Positions 8,192 through 17,595 of a stretch of 20,306 nucleotides of DNA are shown here, piece by piece. The position numbers were made by a program, and so were the translations under genes. The stretch comes from Neocallimastix lanati (nom. inval.) (Eukaryota > Neocallimastigomycota > Neocallimastigomycetes > Neocallimastigales > Neocallimastigaceae). The notes beneath the pieces were generated by a model, which had not been told where the DNA came from, did not search any database, and was given only the letters and a program-made list of their open reading frames with translations. The first letter of the stretch is position 1; every line of letters begins with the position of its first letter. Where the stretch lies: positions 1 through 20,306 of the forward strand of contig JACVTC010000530.1 of assembly GCA_016946835.1 (NCBI GenBank), given 5' to 3'.

Positions 8192-8971
8192 ATGTTTGAC
8201 GCAACAAAACTATTAAAAGTATTACCACCTCTATCCAACTATGGAAGAGATGTTGATAGTTGGATTAATGATTTCTCTAAAGTAATGGCTTTGTACGATA
8301 TTATTGAACCAAGACAAATATTTACATGGGCTAAAGAGGCTGTTGAAGAAGATCTTCAAGGCGTTTTAAACTCTCTTGTAACAAAAAGAGGTTCAGAAAT
8401 CAAGTACCCTACGAAAAAGGAAATTCAAGAAGCAATTGAAGAATATCTGAAGATTACAGAAAGTGAAAAATGTTCTATCTTAAAATCCTTAAAAATTTCT
8501 AATGTAGAAACTATAAAGAAATTTAATTATAGATACAAAAAGTTATATAATATGCTTAGTCAAGAATATAGGAAACTTGTTACTGTTAAGGATTACACAA
8601 ACTCTATTAGCTCAAGAGTGTTCGCATGTTCCAGAGTAATTGTAGCAGAATGTGAAAATGTAACTGAAGCATTCAAAATAGCAGAAATTGCAGAAGACGC
8701 CGAAAAAGAAATCATTTCAAATACAAATCAAGCAATGCCATATACAGGAGGAACCCCTATGATGATTACTCAAACTAATATTAATCAAAACCCAATATTA
8801 AATCATCCAATTTATGGTGAATTGATAAATGGACAAGCTAATTTAAATTATGGATTAAATTATTATCCTAATAATAATACCTTATTTACAGTAACTAGAA
8901 GAAACGATGTACCAAAACTTTTGGGTCCCAATATTGACAACTATAATATATATAATACACCTAACCCTTAA
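8192..8971 (+). CDS. gag: gag, capsid part (ends at an in-frame TAA)
   Basis: This is the structural protein of the retrotransposon particle. Residues about 1-175 are a helical capsid-like domain (start MFDATKLLKVLPPLSNY, then WINDFSKVM and WAKEAVEEDL), typical of the retrotransposon gag family. Residues 180-259 are an Asn/Pro/Tyr-rich linker. The start is the first ATG after the leader. The TAA at 8969-8971 interrupts an Asn/Tyr-rich stretch. The same frame resumes at once and runs to 9412 with the zinc knuckle, so the stop looks like a point mutation (for example CAA to TAA) in one gag gene of 406 codons. Confidence 0.85.
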   Translation: MFDATKLLKVLPPLSNYGRDVDSWINDFSKVMALYDIIEPRQIFTWAKEAVEEDLQGVLNSLVTKRGSEIKYPTKKEIQEAIEEYLKITESEKCSILKSLKISNVETIKKFNYRYKKLYNMLSQEYRKLVTVKDYTNSISSRVFACSRVIVAECENVTEAFKIAEIAEDAEKEIISNTNQAMPYTGGTPMMITQTNINQNPILNHPIYGELINGQANLNYGLNYYPNNNTLFTVTRRNDVPKLLGPNIDNYNIYNTPNP

Positions 8972-9412
8972 TATAGTGGCTATAATAATGGATATTATAA
9001 TAACAATAATAATTATAATATGAAAAATAATACTCGATTAATGAGGTTTAGAAATTTTAAAAATAGATCATATAATAACAGATATAATCAAAATAACTAT
9101 ACTAGGGGGAATCCTACTTTTACTGTAAAAGGAAATTCTAATAATCAATTCCTTAACAATAATAATATGACAAGTTATGATGTTAATAATTCTCACATGA
9201 TAAACAATAATAATAATATGATTAATGGAAATTCTAATGATCATATGAATAATAGTACAAGAAGAAGAAACCACAATGATGCATCTAGTGGAACTATCAT
9301 ATGTCATAAATGCACCATACACGGTCATAAAGCTTCCGAATGTACATATACTTACAAACAATTGGCAGAAATGGAAGAAAAAGGATTAATTAAAACTCCT
9401 TTAAACCAGTAA
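8972..9412 (+). CDS. gag: gag, nucleocapsid part with CCHC zinc knuckle
   Basis: This continues the gag frame after the TAA at 8969. An internal ATG lies at 9020. The product is rich in Asn, Arg and Tyr, then contains one CCHC knuckle, CHKCTIHGHKASEC (C-X2-C-X4-H-X4-C), encoded at about 9301-9345, which binds the RNA genome. It ends with a TAA at 9410, immediately after a TTTAAAC slippery site in the correct phase. The mature protein would normally be fused to the capsid domain upstream. Translation of this part in the present copy would need readthrough or internal initiation. Confidence 0.8.
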   Translation, partial: YSGYNNGYYNNNNNYNMKNNTRLMRFRNFKNRSYNNRYNQNNYTRGNPTFTVKGNSNNQFLNNNNMTSYDVNNSHMINNNNNMINGNSNDHMNNSTRRRNHNDASSGTIICHKCTIHGHKASECTYTYKQLAEMEEKGLIKTPLNQ

Positions 9413-9434
9413 ATGGGAGAAGGACAACTTCCAT
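9400..9434 (+). promoter_or_regulatory. -1 ribosomal frameshift signal between gag and pol
   Basis: Slippery heptamer TTTAAAC (9400-9406) lies in the gag phase as T-TTA-AAC, the canonical X-XXY-YYZ arrangement. Six nucleotides (CAGTAA, including the gag stop) separate it from a hairpin: ATGGGAG (9413-9419) pairs with CTTCCAT (9428-9434) over 7 bp with one G-U pair and an 8-nt loop. A -1 slip enters exactly the frame of the downstream pol ORF. I saw no clear pseudoknot partner for the loop. Confidence 0.85.
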
Positions 9435-9789
9435 GAAACAAACCCATGACAATAGTTTCAATAATAATTTTGACAATAAACAAAATTATAATAATAACAT
9501 AAATGACAATCAAAATAATAATTTTATTATTACGACAATACCTATTAACTCATTAATGACCAATAGTAACAATAGTGACAATACCAACATGACTCTTACA
9601 AAAAAATTTCCTAATCAGGAAGAACAATCACATTTATATAACACAGAAATTGTGGCGGCGGCTACAAGGAAATCAAAACCAAAATTGAATAAAGTTAAAC
9701 CATATGTTAAGAATAATACAATAAATAATTTAAAAGATCAACCTACCCCTATAATTACGTCAGCAATGAGTCATAATACTAATTTATCT

Positions 9790-9841
<52 letters not shown>

Positions 9842-10029
9842 GTTATAATAATTGTAATAATAACAGTATTAATAATAATAATAATAATAACAATAATATT
9901 AATAATAATAATGTTATTAATAATAATAATAAAATTAATAACAATAATAAAATTAATAATAATAATGATGATAATAATAATAATATTAATAATAATGATG
10001 ATAATAATAATAATATTAATAATAATAAT

Positions 10030-10060
<31 letters not shown>

Positions 10061-10842
10061 TTAATATTAATAATGTTAATAATAGTAATAATAAAAATGA
10101 TGATAATAATATTAATAGAGATCAAAATGTTATACCTATACAAGATGATATTAAAATGCTTAGGGAATCTGAATTAGAAGAAGAAGATAACAATAATATA
10201 AATTATAGTGAAACAAAGGCTAAAAATAATAAAACTGTGAAATTTTCATTAAATGAAAGTGAATCAGTTAATAACACTAAAGGTAATCATAGCACCACAG
10301 AAAAGTTAGAATATTTAGATCCTTCCTTCATTACTGAAAAGAATATTATTAATGCTAAAAAGAAAAATAAACAAGAACGTATCAGAGAAATTAGGGAACA
10401 AATTAATAATAATAAATTGAAAACCAATACTCAAGAATTACCTATTAATAACAAGGAACGTCACATAAATTTGATGAAGACTTTTGAAGAATACTGCATT
10501 CAAGATTTAGTTAATGAAGTAGCTTCTACTGAGGTAATTACCAAGCTAGCATACCTTCTGGATCTATTCCCCAAATTTCGATCTGAATTTATGAAGGCCT
10601 TAAAACTTACCCCTAAAAATACGGTTACTAATATCATGACAATAATTAGCAAGAATAAAATTATTAAAGTGAAGGGATTTGTCGAGAATAAATCATGTGA
10701 AATATTTTTGGATTCTTGTGCTAGTCTTAATGCTATAACAAGATCCACATTAAATAAATTAAAAATCAACAAACCTGCTATTGGTACCATCTCGGAAACA
10801 ATTTTACAAGCATATTCTAATTCCACTATTGTAGTGAAGTAG
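9406..10842 (+). CDS. pol: pol, N-terminal part: poly-Asn linker and protease start
   Basis: The frame is entered by the -1 frameshift at 9400-9406; the first ATG is at 9433. Numbering from that ATG, residues about 118-225 are a nearly pure Asn tract from (AAT/AAC)n. Residues 225-340 are charged, and 360-395 (QDLVNEVAS to FRSEFMKALK) resemble the helical segment that precedes the protease in fungal gypsy elements. The aspartic protease follows, with catalytic Asp427 in LDSCASLNAI. The usual Asp-Ser/Thr-Gly-Ala has Cys in place of Gly here. The frame stops at 10840 in the middle of the protease. The rest is in the -1 frame, opening at 10821. No slippery site is visible in the overlap, so a single-base loss is likely. 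Confidence 0.8.
9787..10098 (+). repeat. AAT/AAC microsatellite encoding a poly-Asn tract in pol
   Basis: About 310 bp are almost wholly AAT with some AAC, ATT, GAT and AGT codons. The tract is read in the pol frame as Asn with occasional Ile, Asp, Lys and Ser. It lies between gag and protease. Long open frames on the opposite strand here are artefacts of the repeat. Confidence 0.9.
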
Positions 10843-13688
10843 TTGAATTAAAAATTTCCATTGGGTGTAGAACGTTTGTTGAATATTTCAGGGTTATTGA
10901 AAAAGATGACATTTTTGATGTCTTGATAGGTGTCAATTCTCTTAAGAAAAATAGATTTGATATCAATCTAGTTAAAGATAAATTATATTATATTGATGAA
11001 AATAATAATTCTACTGAATTAGTTGATCTATACTATGATATAGACTCACCTATTCCTAATTCAGAAGATCATGCTCAAGATGAACATATTGAACAAAACC
11101 CTATGTTGATAACAGTAACTGTTGTAAATGACGAAAATAACGATGCAAATGATTCTGATACAATTAAACAAAATATAATTGATAAAATTATACAAACTAT
11201 TCCTGAAAATTTCAAAAAAATAGTGAAGGAATTATTTTATAAAAATTTTGATATTATAGCAATAAAAACAGATGATCTTGGTAAATCAAAACTTCTCCCT
11301 CATAGGATCGAACTAGTACCAGGTGCCCAACCAATAAAACAAAAATCATATAGAATACCTAAATCTCTCATAGATGTATTAAAACAGGAATTAATAAAAT
11401 TAATTGAAAATTACCTTATTGAACCTTCCTTCTCATCATGGTCTTCACCGGTGGTACTTGTTCCAAAGAAAAATGGTAACAAATGGCGATTGTGTGTGGA
11501 CTATCGCAAATTGAATAATGTTACTATTAAGGATGCTTATGCACTACCATTAATTGATGATATCTTTAATTACATTGGCAATAATTCCCAATATTTATCT
11601 ACTATTGATTTGTTTTCTGGGTATCATCAAATACCCATGGCTGAAGAAGATAAAGATAAAACAGCCTTTACCACTATGTTTGGAAATTATAACTTCAGAG
11701 TCATACCATTTGGGTTATGCAACGCTCCGGCTTCATTTCAACGTGAAATGAACAGAATTTTTATGGACTTAATTGGTGTTTGCGTTCTTATATATATTGA
11801 TGATATTATTGTATTTTCAAAAACATTAGAAGATCATATTAGCGATTTGGGTAAGGTTTTTAAAATTTTAAATGATAATGAATTAAAAATAAATATTGAG
11901 AAATGTACCTTTTTCAAAAATAAAGTCACTCTTCTCGGTCACATTCTTTCTACCGAAGGAATTTCCCCCATTCCTGAGAAGGTCAAAGTTATTATAAACT
12001 GGATTCCTCCTAAAGACAAAACTCAATTGCGATCCTTTCTTGGCGCCATTGGTTATTACAGAAAGTTTATTTACAATTTTGCTCAAGTTGTATATCCATT
12101 GTTCCAATTACTTAAGAAAGATGTTCCTTTTATTTGGTCTGAGGACTGCACAGTTGCTTTAGAAGAACTGAAAAATAAATTAGTAAGTGCTCCTATCTTA
12201 ACACCTCCTGACTATAAGAAACCATTTATTATTCGCACGGACGCATCAAGGACAGGCTTAGGTGGTGTTTTACTTCAAGTTAAAGATAATATAGAAGTTC
12301 CAATCTATTTCGAAAGTAGATCCCTTTCCCCTTCGGAAAATAACTACAGTGTTACTGACTTGGAAGGAAAGGCAGTGTTCCATTGTGTAAGGAAGTTCAA
12401 GTGTTTTCTCACGGGTAGCCCTTTTGTAACAACCTTGTATACTGATCATAAGCCCCTAGTCAGTATTTTTGCTAATAAAGAACCTCTTACTAGCCGCCAT
12501 CTTAAATGGGTAACGGAAGTCAGTATTTTGAACGTGAAAGTTCAGTATCAAGAGGGGAAAAAGAATGTTCTAGCAGACGCGTTGTCTAGACTGTCTTGTA
12601 AAAATAATAAGGAAATAGTAAATGTAATATATAACGATAGTAATAACAGTAATAGAAATAATAATATAAATAATAATAATGATGCCATAAATACCTTTAT
12701 GCAAGAATACATCAGGAAAAGAATAGTTACTATTGATGGTATTGAGTACTATAAGCAAAATGATAAATTAAGAAGAATTATTAGTAATAATGAAGAAAAA
12801 GTTAAATTAATTAACGCTGCTCATGATATAGGTCACGAAGGCATTTTCAAAACCTATAATAGACTAAAGAGAGACTTTTATTGGACGAACATGAAGAAGG
12901 ATGTAACTGCTTTCATTAAATGTTGTTATAGATGCCAATTATATAGACCTCAAGGACTGAACAAATTTTCAGAGGACCTAGCTACTAAGCCTGGACTCCC
13001 CTTCTCTCGTGTTGGTCTAGACCTAGTAGGACCATTACCTAAAACAAATAACGATAATAGATATATAATAGTTTTGGTTGACTATTTAACAAAGTGGGTG
13101 GAGGCAGAACCACTCAAAACTACGGAATCTGAAGATGTAATTAAGTTTCTTAAGAAGGTATTTTCCCGTCATGGAATACCAGAAGTTCTAGTCACTGATA
13201 ATGGACCACAGTTCATATCAGATAAGACTAAAGCCTTCTTGGATTTACATGACGTATTTGTATATTATATCACTACTTACCATCCAGCATCGGATGGCGA
13301 AGTAGAAAATAGAAATAAAGAAATCTGTAAGTACTTACGTTTATTAGGTGAAAGAACGGAAGATTGGGATGAAACTTTATACAGTGCTCTTTGGGCTTTA
13401 AGAACTTGTAAGAACGAAGTAACAAAATATAGTAGTTTCGAGCTGCTTTATGGAAGAAGGGACCTACAACCGTTTGAGCTCCAAATAAATCTAGAAAGAA
13501 GAAATGAGGAAGAATCGGAAGAAGAGTACTGGCTCAGGAAGTTTTTAACGCATGATAAATGGATAAGGGAAGCTATAAACAATATCGAAACAGCAAATAA
13601 ATTATGGGAAGACAGAAGAAGACAAATAAAAAGGATGAAAAGTAATTACAAACCTGGAGAGCTAGTTTTGGTAAAGGTGTTCAACTGA
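10821..13688 (+). CDS. pol: pol: protease end, reverse transcriptase, RNase H, integrase
   Basis: This ORF encodes the replication and integration enzymes. The frame opens at 10821 without a proper start; numbering below uses the TTG at 10923 as residue 1. The protease end (VLIGVNSLKKN) is followed by reverse transcriptase with VDYRKLN, DLFSGYHQI, FGLCNAPASFQ and catalytic YIDD at 291-294. RNase H has TDAS (Asp440), TDHKPL and ADALSRL. Integrase has a zinc finger H634-X3-H638-X29-C668-X2-C671 and a catalytic D700, D759, E795 triad with 35 residues between the last two. All catalytic residues are present. A TGA at 13686 cuts the protein just before the GPY/F module, which continues in the same frame. 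No chromodomain was seen. Confidence 0.92.
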   Translation, partial: FHYCSEVVELKISIGCRTFVEYFRVIEKDDIFDVLIGVNSLKKNRFDINLVKDKLYYIDENNNSTELVDLYYDIDSPIPNSEDHAQDEHIEQNPMLITVTVVNDENNDANDSDTIKQNIIDKIIQTIPENFKKIVKELFYKNFDIIAIKTDDLGKSKLLPHRIELVPGAQPIKQKSYRIPKSLIDVLKQELIKLIENYLIEPSFSSWSSPVVLVPKKNGNKWRLCVDYRKLNNVTIKDAYALPLIDDIFNYIGNNSQYLSTIDLFSGYHQIPMAEEDKDKTAFTTMFGNYNFRVIPFGLCNAPASFQREMNRIFMDLIGVCVLIYIDDIIVFSKTLEDHISDLGKVFKILNDNELKINIEKCTFFKNKVTLLGHILSTEGISPIPEKVKVIINWIPPKDKTQLRSFLGAIGYYRKFIYNFAQVVYPLFQLLKKDVPFIWSEDCTVALEELKNKLVSAPILTPPDYKKPFIIRTDASRTGLGGVLLQVKDNIEVPIYFESRSLSPSENNYSVTDLEGKAVFHCVRKFKCFLTGSPFVTTLYTDHKPLVSIFANKEPLTSRHLKWVTEVSILNVKVQYQEGKKNVLADALSRLSCKNNKEIVNVIYNDSNNSNRNNNINNNNDAINTFMQEYIRKRIVTIDGIEYYKQNDKLRRIISNNEEKVKLINAAHDIGHEGIFKTYNRLKRDFYWTNMKKDVTAFIKCCYRCQLYRPQGLNKFSEDLATKPGLPFSRVGLDLVGPLPKTNNDNRYIIVLVDYLTKWVEAEPLKTTESEDVIKFLKKVFSRHGIPEVLVTDNGPQFISDKTKAFLDLHDVFVYYITTYHPASDGEVENRNKEICKYLRLLGERTEDWDETLYSALWALRTCKNEVTKYSSFELLYGRRDLQPFELQINLERRNEEESEEEYWLRKFLTHDKWIREAINNIETANKLWEDRRRQIKRMKSNYKPGELVLVKVFN

Positions 13689-13849
13689 AGAAAGCTGGAT
13701 CCATATTTCACTGGTCCATTAAAGATAATAAAACAAGAACTAAACACGGTAACGATCTGTGATCCTATCACAGGGGAAATAGCCGACAGGAATATTCATC
13801 TAAAAAACATAGTTCCGTACTTTACCGAAGTAGATATAGAGGAAGAAGA

Positions 13850-13853
<4 letters not shown>
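13689..13853 (+). pseudogene. pol: Integrase C-terminal tail (GPY/F motif) beyond an in-frame TGA
   Basis: This is the same frame as pol, directly after TGA 13686-13688. It reads RKLDPYFTGPLKIIKQ, the GPY/F-type motif of Ty3/gypsy integrases. About 35 further residues ending in an acidic DIEEEE precede a TAA at 13851. The stop before it is probably a single substitution of an Arg codon (CGA or AGA to TGA). Without this tail the integrase lacks a module that helps multimerisation and strand transfer in this family. Confidence 0.8.
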
Positions 13854-13921
<68 letters not shown>

Positions 13922-14205
13922 TAAATTAATATTTTTAGTATATAGTATTATAAATATAAATATATATAGTAAAAAAAAAAAATAAAAATAAAAATAAAAA
14001 TAAAAAAATAATTAAATTAATATTTTTAGTATATAGTATTATAAATATAAATATATATAGAAAAAAAAAAATAATAAAAAAAAAAAAAAAAATCATAAGT
14101 TGATTAGTATATTTAATAATAATAATCAGTAACAAGACATGATATATATTAATATATAATAGATTATATAAATAATAGTATAGAATAAATAAGTATATAT
14201 AATAG

Positions 14206-14247
<42 letters not shown>

Positions 14248-14764
14248 GTAATAGATAATAATAATTGTAACAATAGCATATATAAGAAAAGAAAATATAT
14301 ATAATAGAATAAAATATATAATACAATATGAAGGATAGAAAATAAATTATAAATATTAAAATATAGATAGAATATAAATAAATTTATATTGGATTTAAGC
14401 AATATAGTATAAGTTAGATAATAAAATAAACTATATATAGTAGACATTTTAGGAATAACGATAATATAATATATATATATATATATATACATATAGAAAA
14501 ATAATTTACAAATTTTATTTTGAAAAATAAATAATATCATAATAATCATAGTAAATAGTAATATTAATATTAATAATCAATAAGGTATATATATACTTAA
14601 CATTTCTGAACACATAAAAATATTAAAACATCAATACAAAATTCAGTTATTTTTTTTTTTATTATTTATTTTATTTTAATTGACAATGAAAATAAGTTAC
14701 ATTATGAATAACACGTAAGATATAAGCAATATATAAAATATAAGCTATATATAAATATAAAAAA

Positions 14765-14795
<31 letters not shown>

Positions 14796-15131
14796 GTATA
14801 TTAATTACAACAATAAACAAAAAGATATTAAATTGAATATATATATAATATTGAATTAATAATTAAATCTATAAATTTCAAAATTTCAATTACGAAATTT
14901 CAATTTCAAAATCTCATTTCAATTTCAAAATTTCAATTACGAAATTTCAATTTCAAAATCTCTTTTCAATTTCAAAATTTCAATTACGAAATTTCAATTT
15001 CAAAATCTCTTTTCAATTTCAAAATTTCAATTATGAAATTTCAATTTCAAAATCTCTTTTCAATTTCAAAAATTTAATGATAAAATTAACAATTATCCGA
15101 TATATATAATAAATATTAAATAATGACTTAC

Positions 15132-15178
<47 letters not shown>

Positions 15179-15259
15179 TTTTTTTTTTACTAGACATATT
15201 TAAATTATAAATTTTGATTGTACCACTATTTCTTGACTTCAAGGGACGAAGTCTAGGCT
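13854..15259 (+). other. Low-complexity 3' noncoding region of the retrotransposon
   Basis: About 1.4 kb separate pol from the polypurine tract. The region holds A-runs (about 46 nt to 13897, about 37 nt at 14209-14246, about 20 nt near 14761, and about 40 A then about 15 T at 15134-15188) and (AT)n. It also has two identical 51-bp blocks (13919-13969 and 14010-14060) and the 47-bp array at 14880-15075. No gene is visible. The long minus-strand open frame at 13935-14549 is Ile/Tyr/Phe low complexity from A-runs and is not credible. Confidence 0.75.
14880..15075 (+). repeat. 47-bp tandem repeat, about 4 copies
   Basis: Units start at 14880, 14927, 14974, 15021 and (partial) 15068, each beginning AAAATTTCAATTACG or a one-base variant. 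Each unit contains internal AATTTCAA/TTGAAATT-type sub-repeats. The units differ by one or two bases, indicating recent expansion. Confidence 0.95.
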
Positions 15260-15270
15260 AAGTGGGGGCG
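15260..15270 (+). other. Polypurine tract (second-strand primer)
   Basis: AAGTGGGGGCG lies just before the 3' LTR (TGGTACGG at 15274). Its position and G-rich character are as expected for plus-strand priming, although it is interrupted by one T and followed by three T. Confidence 0.6.
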
Positions 15271-15273
15271 TTT

Positions 15274-15598
15274 TGGTACGGTGCCGAATTAAAAATATAA
15301 TTTTTAATATAAATAGTACAGTAAAATAGGAAATAATTATATAATAATTATATAAATAATAATAATTAAATTTAAAATAAATAAAAAAAAAAAAAAAAAA
15401 AAATATTAGTAAAGATAGTAAAAATAATATATAAATTGAACCAATAGGATTTAATAAAAATAAATATATAAATACGAAAGAAAAATGATTTTTTTTAGAG
15501 ACGTAGTTTTTTTAATTAGATTAGAATTAGGAATTTATAAATCTAAGTTAGGAATACTTAGAAAATAATTATTTTAGTTAAATTTAAAATAAATACTT
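15274..15598 (+). repeat. 3' LTR of the Ty3/gypsy element, truncated
   Basis: The block matches 7389-7712 nearly base for base, from TGGTACGG to AAATACTT, then diverges abruptly. The last 257 bp of the LTR are missing, and a 28S rRNA fragment follows directly. A short CTTT is shared by both sides of the junction. Confidence 0.92.
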
Positions 15599-15659
15599 TA
15601 AAACGGAGCTTCCCTATCTCTTAGGATCGACTTACCCATGTCCAACTGCTGTTCACATA
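15597..15659 (-). rRNA. Fragment of 28S/25S rRNA gene (about 60 bp)
   Basis: Read on the minus strand, GAACAGCAGTTGGACATGGG, then AGTCGATCCTAAGAGATAGG and GAAGCTCCGTTT, is a highly conserved stretch of eukaryotic large-subunit rRNA. I see one clear mismatch (GGGTAAG for GGGTTAG). Flanking DNA on both sides is not rRNA, so this is an isolated fragment. It lies exactly at the break in the 3' LTR. It is not the R2/R1 insertion region of 28S. Confidence 0.85.
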
Positions 15660-16253
15660 TCTATAATAAATTTATTAAATAATTAATAATAAAGAATAAT
15701 TTATAAGAAATATTTACATGTTTTTATATTTTTCTTTGATTTTAAGCTATTTACATTAAAAATAATAAAATTAATAAAAGAGAAATAAAGAATAATTTAA
15801 ATTAAACAATATTTACACTTAAAATATTAATAAAGATGAGTTTTAAAATGTTATTTTAATTACAATTTGTTTATAAAAGTTGAGTTATAAAATAAATAAA
15901 ATAATAATTATTTTAAATAAAAGTAACTTAAAAATCATTTAACTATTTAATTTTAATTTTGAGATGTTTGTAAGTTTGTTTATTTGTTATTTATAATTTA
16001 TTAAATTTGTTTATTATTTTGTTTATTTGTAGTCTTAGAAAAATATTATTTATTAATTTATTTTAGTTTTTAATTAAAATTATTAATGATTAATTAATTT
16101 ATTATTATTTTATTTTAAATATTTTTATTTAATTAAATTTTCTTAAATATGGATTTAATTTTTTTAGAATGGATTAATTTTTGGGTTAAGTTAGATAAGA
16201 ATTTGTTCTTTATTATTTATTTTAATTTAATAATTTTGTTATTTATCATATGT
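15660..16253. other. A/T-rich stretch without recognisable features
   Basis: There are about 590 bp of A/T-rich DNA with no ORF, tRNA or clear repeat. It ends TTTATCA-TATGT before the next LTR-like element. It could be a diverged LTR-like block ending at 16248, but no matching left end was found. Confidence 0.5.
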
Positions 16254-17591
16254 TGATACGGGATGTCACTAAATACCTTGTATTTCCTATTAAATACTCT
16301 TAATAATAATAAAATAAAAACTATTATTAAATCTTTTATTAAAATCTTTTATTAATATCAAATCTAATAAAAATTATTATTAAATATTCTTATAAATTTC
16401 TTTTATTAATATTAAATATAGTAAAAATTATTATTAAATATTCTTATAAATTTCTTTTATTAATATTAAATATAGTAAAAATTATTATTAAATGTTCTTT
16501 TATTAATATCAAATTTAATAAAAATTATTATTAAATATTCTTATAAATTTCTTTTATTAATATTAAATATAATAAAAATTATTATTAAATATTCTTATAA
16601 ATTTCTTTTATTATTATTAAATATAACAAAAATTACTATTAAATATTCTTATTAATTTCTTTTATTAATATTAAACATAATAAAAATTATTATTAAATAT
16701 TCTTATAAATTACTTTTATTAATATTAAATATATTAAAAATTATTATTAAATATTCTTATTAAATATTCTTTTATTAATATCAAATCTAATAAAAATTAT
16801 TATTAAATATTCTTATTAAAATCTTTTATTAATATCAAATATAGTAAAAATAATTATTAAATATTCTAATAAAAATTGTTTATTAATATTAAATATAATA
16901 AAAATTATTACTAAATATTCTTATTAAAAATTATATAATATTTAAATCATTACTAATTCTTATTTTTATATTAAGAATAATAAAAACCTATTTCAATAAA
17001 TATTTGATATAGAATACAGTATTATATTATAAGTTTCTGTATAATATTTTCTAAACCTTTGAAATAAACTAAAAATAAAACAAAAATCAAAAATAAGTTA
17101 AATCTTTATTAAAATAAAAATGAACTAAAATACAGAAGAATTTCAATAATAAAAATGATCTAAAATACAGAAAATATCAATTCTGTATAATTCTCTCTCT
17201 GAAAACAATATCAAGAAGAAGCTACCGCCCGGAATGCCCTTCGTAATACAATCTCTAAATTAATTTTTATATTTTAATTTAATAAATGTTATTTTTTTTT
17301 AAAAAAAATAATTTAAAATAATAGTTAAAAATTAAAATAAAATAGTTATAATAGTTTTTTTTTATAAAGAATATATTAACAATAAATAAAATGTATTAAA
17401 ATAAAAGTATAAAAAGAAGAATAAATTTCTTTCTTTTTAATACTTGGAACAAATAATTTTAATTTTAAATTTAAATAAAGAATATTTTAAAATTTAATTT
17501 TTTCTTGTTTCCAAATTTATTTTTATAGTTATGTGTTAATATTTATTTTTTTGTTTTGAATATCTTATTGTTTCAACCCCAGCCCGTATCA
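16254..17591 (+). repeat. B-type LTR-like element, copy B1 (1338 bp)
   Basis: The element starts TGATACGGGATGTCAC and ends CAACCCCAGCCCGTATCA, giving a perfect 9-bp terminal inverted repeat TGATACGGG/CCCGTATCA with TG...CA ends. The left part has about 11 degenerate 54-bp A/T units (about 16330-16925). The right part carries a conserved G/C-richer core (17191-17258) with AGAAGAAGCTACCGCCCGG and CCCTTCG, then A/T-rich sequence. It is noncoding. Size, ends and tandem arrangement suggest a long LTR, but no internal region or primer site is attached. Another inverted-repeat element is possible. Confidence 0.65.
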
Positions 17592-17595
17592 ACGC

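Larger units (their letters stand above)
7389..15598 (+). mobile_element. Ty3/gypsy LTR retrotransposon, damaged, 3' LTR truncated
   Basis: The element is about 8.2 kb, in the order 5' LTR, primer binding site, gag, protease, reverse transcriptase, RNase H, integrase, 3' noncoding region, polypurine tract and partial 3' LTR. RNase H before integrase is the Ty3/gypsy order. It sits 15 bp from the 5' end of the minus-strand tRNA-Ser, in the opposite orientation to the tRNA, which is the position used by tRNA-targeting elements such as yeast Ty3 and dictyostelid DGLT-A. Three coding lesions (8969, about 10838, 13686) and the cut 3' LTR suggest it cannot move by itself. No target duplication can be checked because the right end is missing. 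Confidence 0.93.

Noticed and set aside
9068-9361. Minus-strand open frame across the gag zinc-knuckle region
   Set aside because: The plus strand codes for the CCHC knuckle here. The antisense frame is Ile/Ser-rich from Asn codons.
9784-10143. Minus-strand open frame, almost all Ile
   Set aside because: It is the reverse reading of the AAT microsatellite inside pol. It has no start context and no sequence complexity.
13852-13897. Poly-A run after pol as the tail of a retroposed cDNA
   Set aside because: The element continues past it to a polypurine tract and LTR, and similar A-runs occur throughout the region.
13935-14549. Minus-strand open frame of 204 codons
   Set aside because: It is made of Phe/Ile/Tyr runs from A-tracts and AT repeats, with no domain-like segment.
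15597-15659. Insertion of an R2-type rDNA element
   Set aside because: The fragment is not the R1/R2 target region of 28S, and no non-LTR reverse transcriptase is present.
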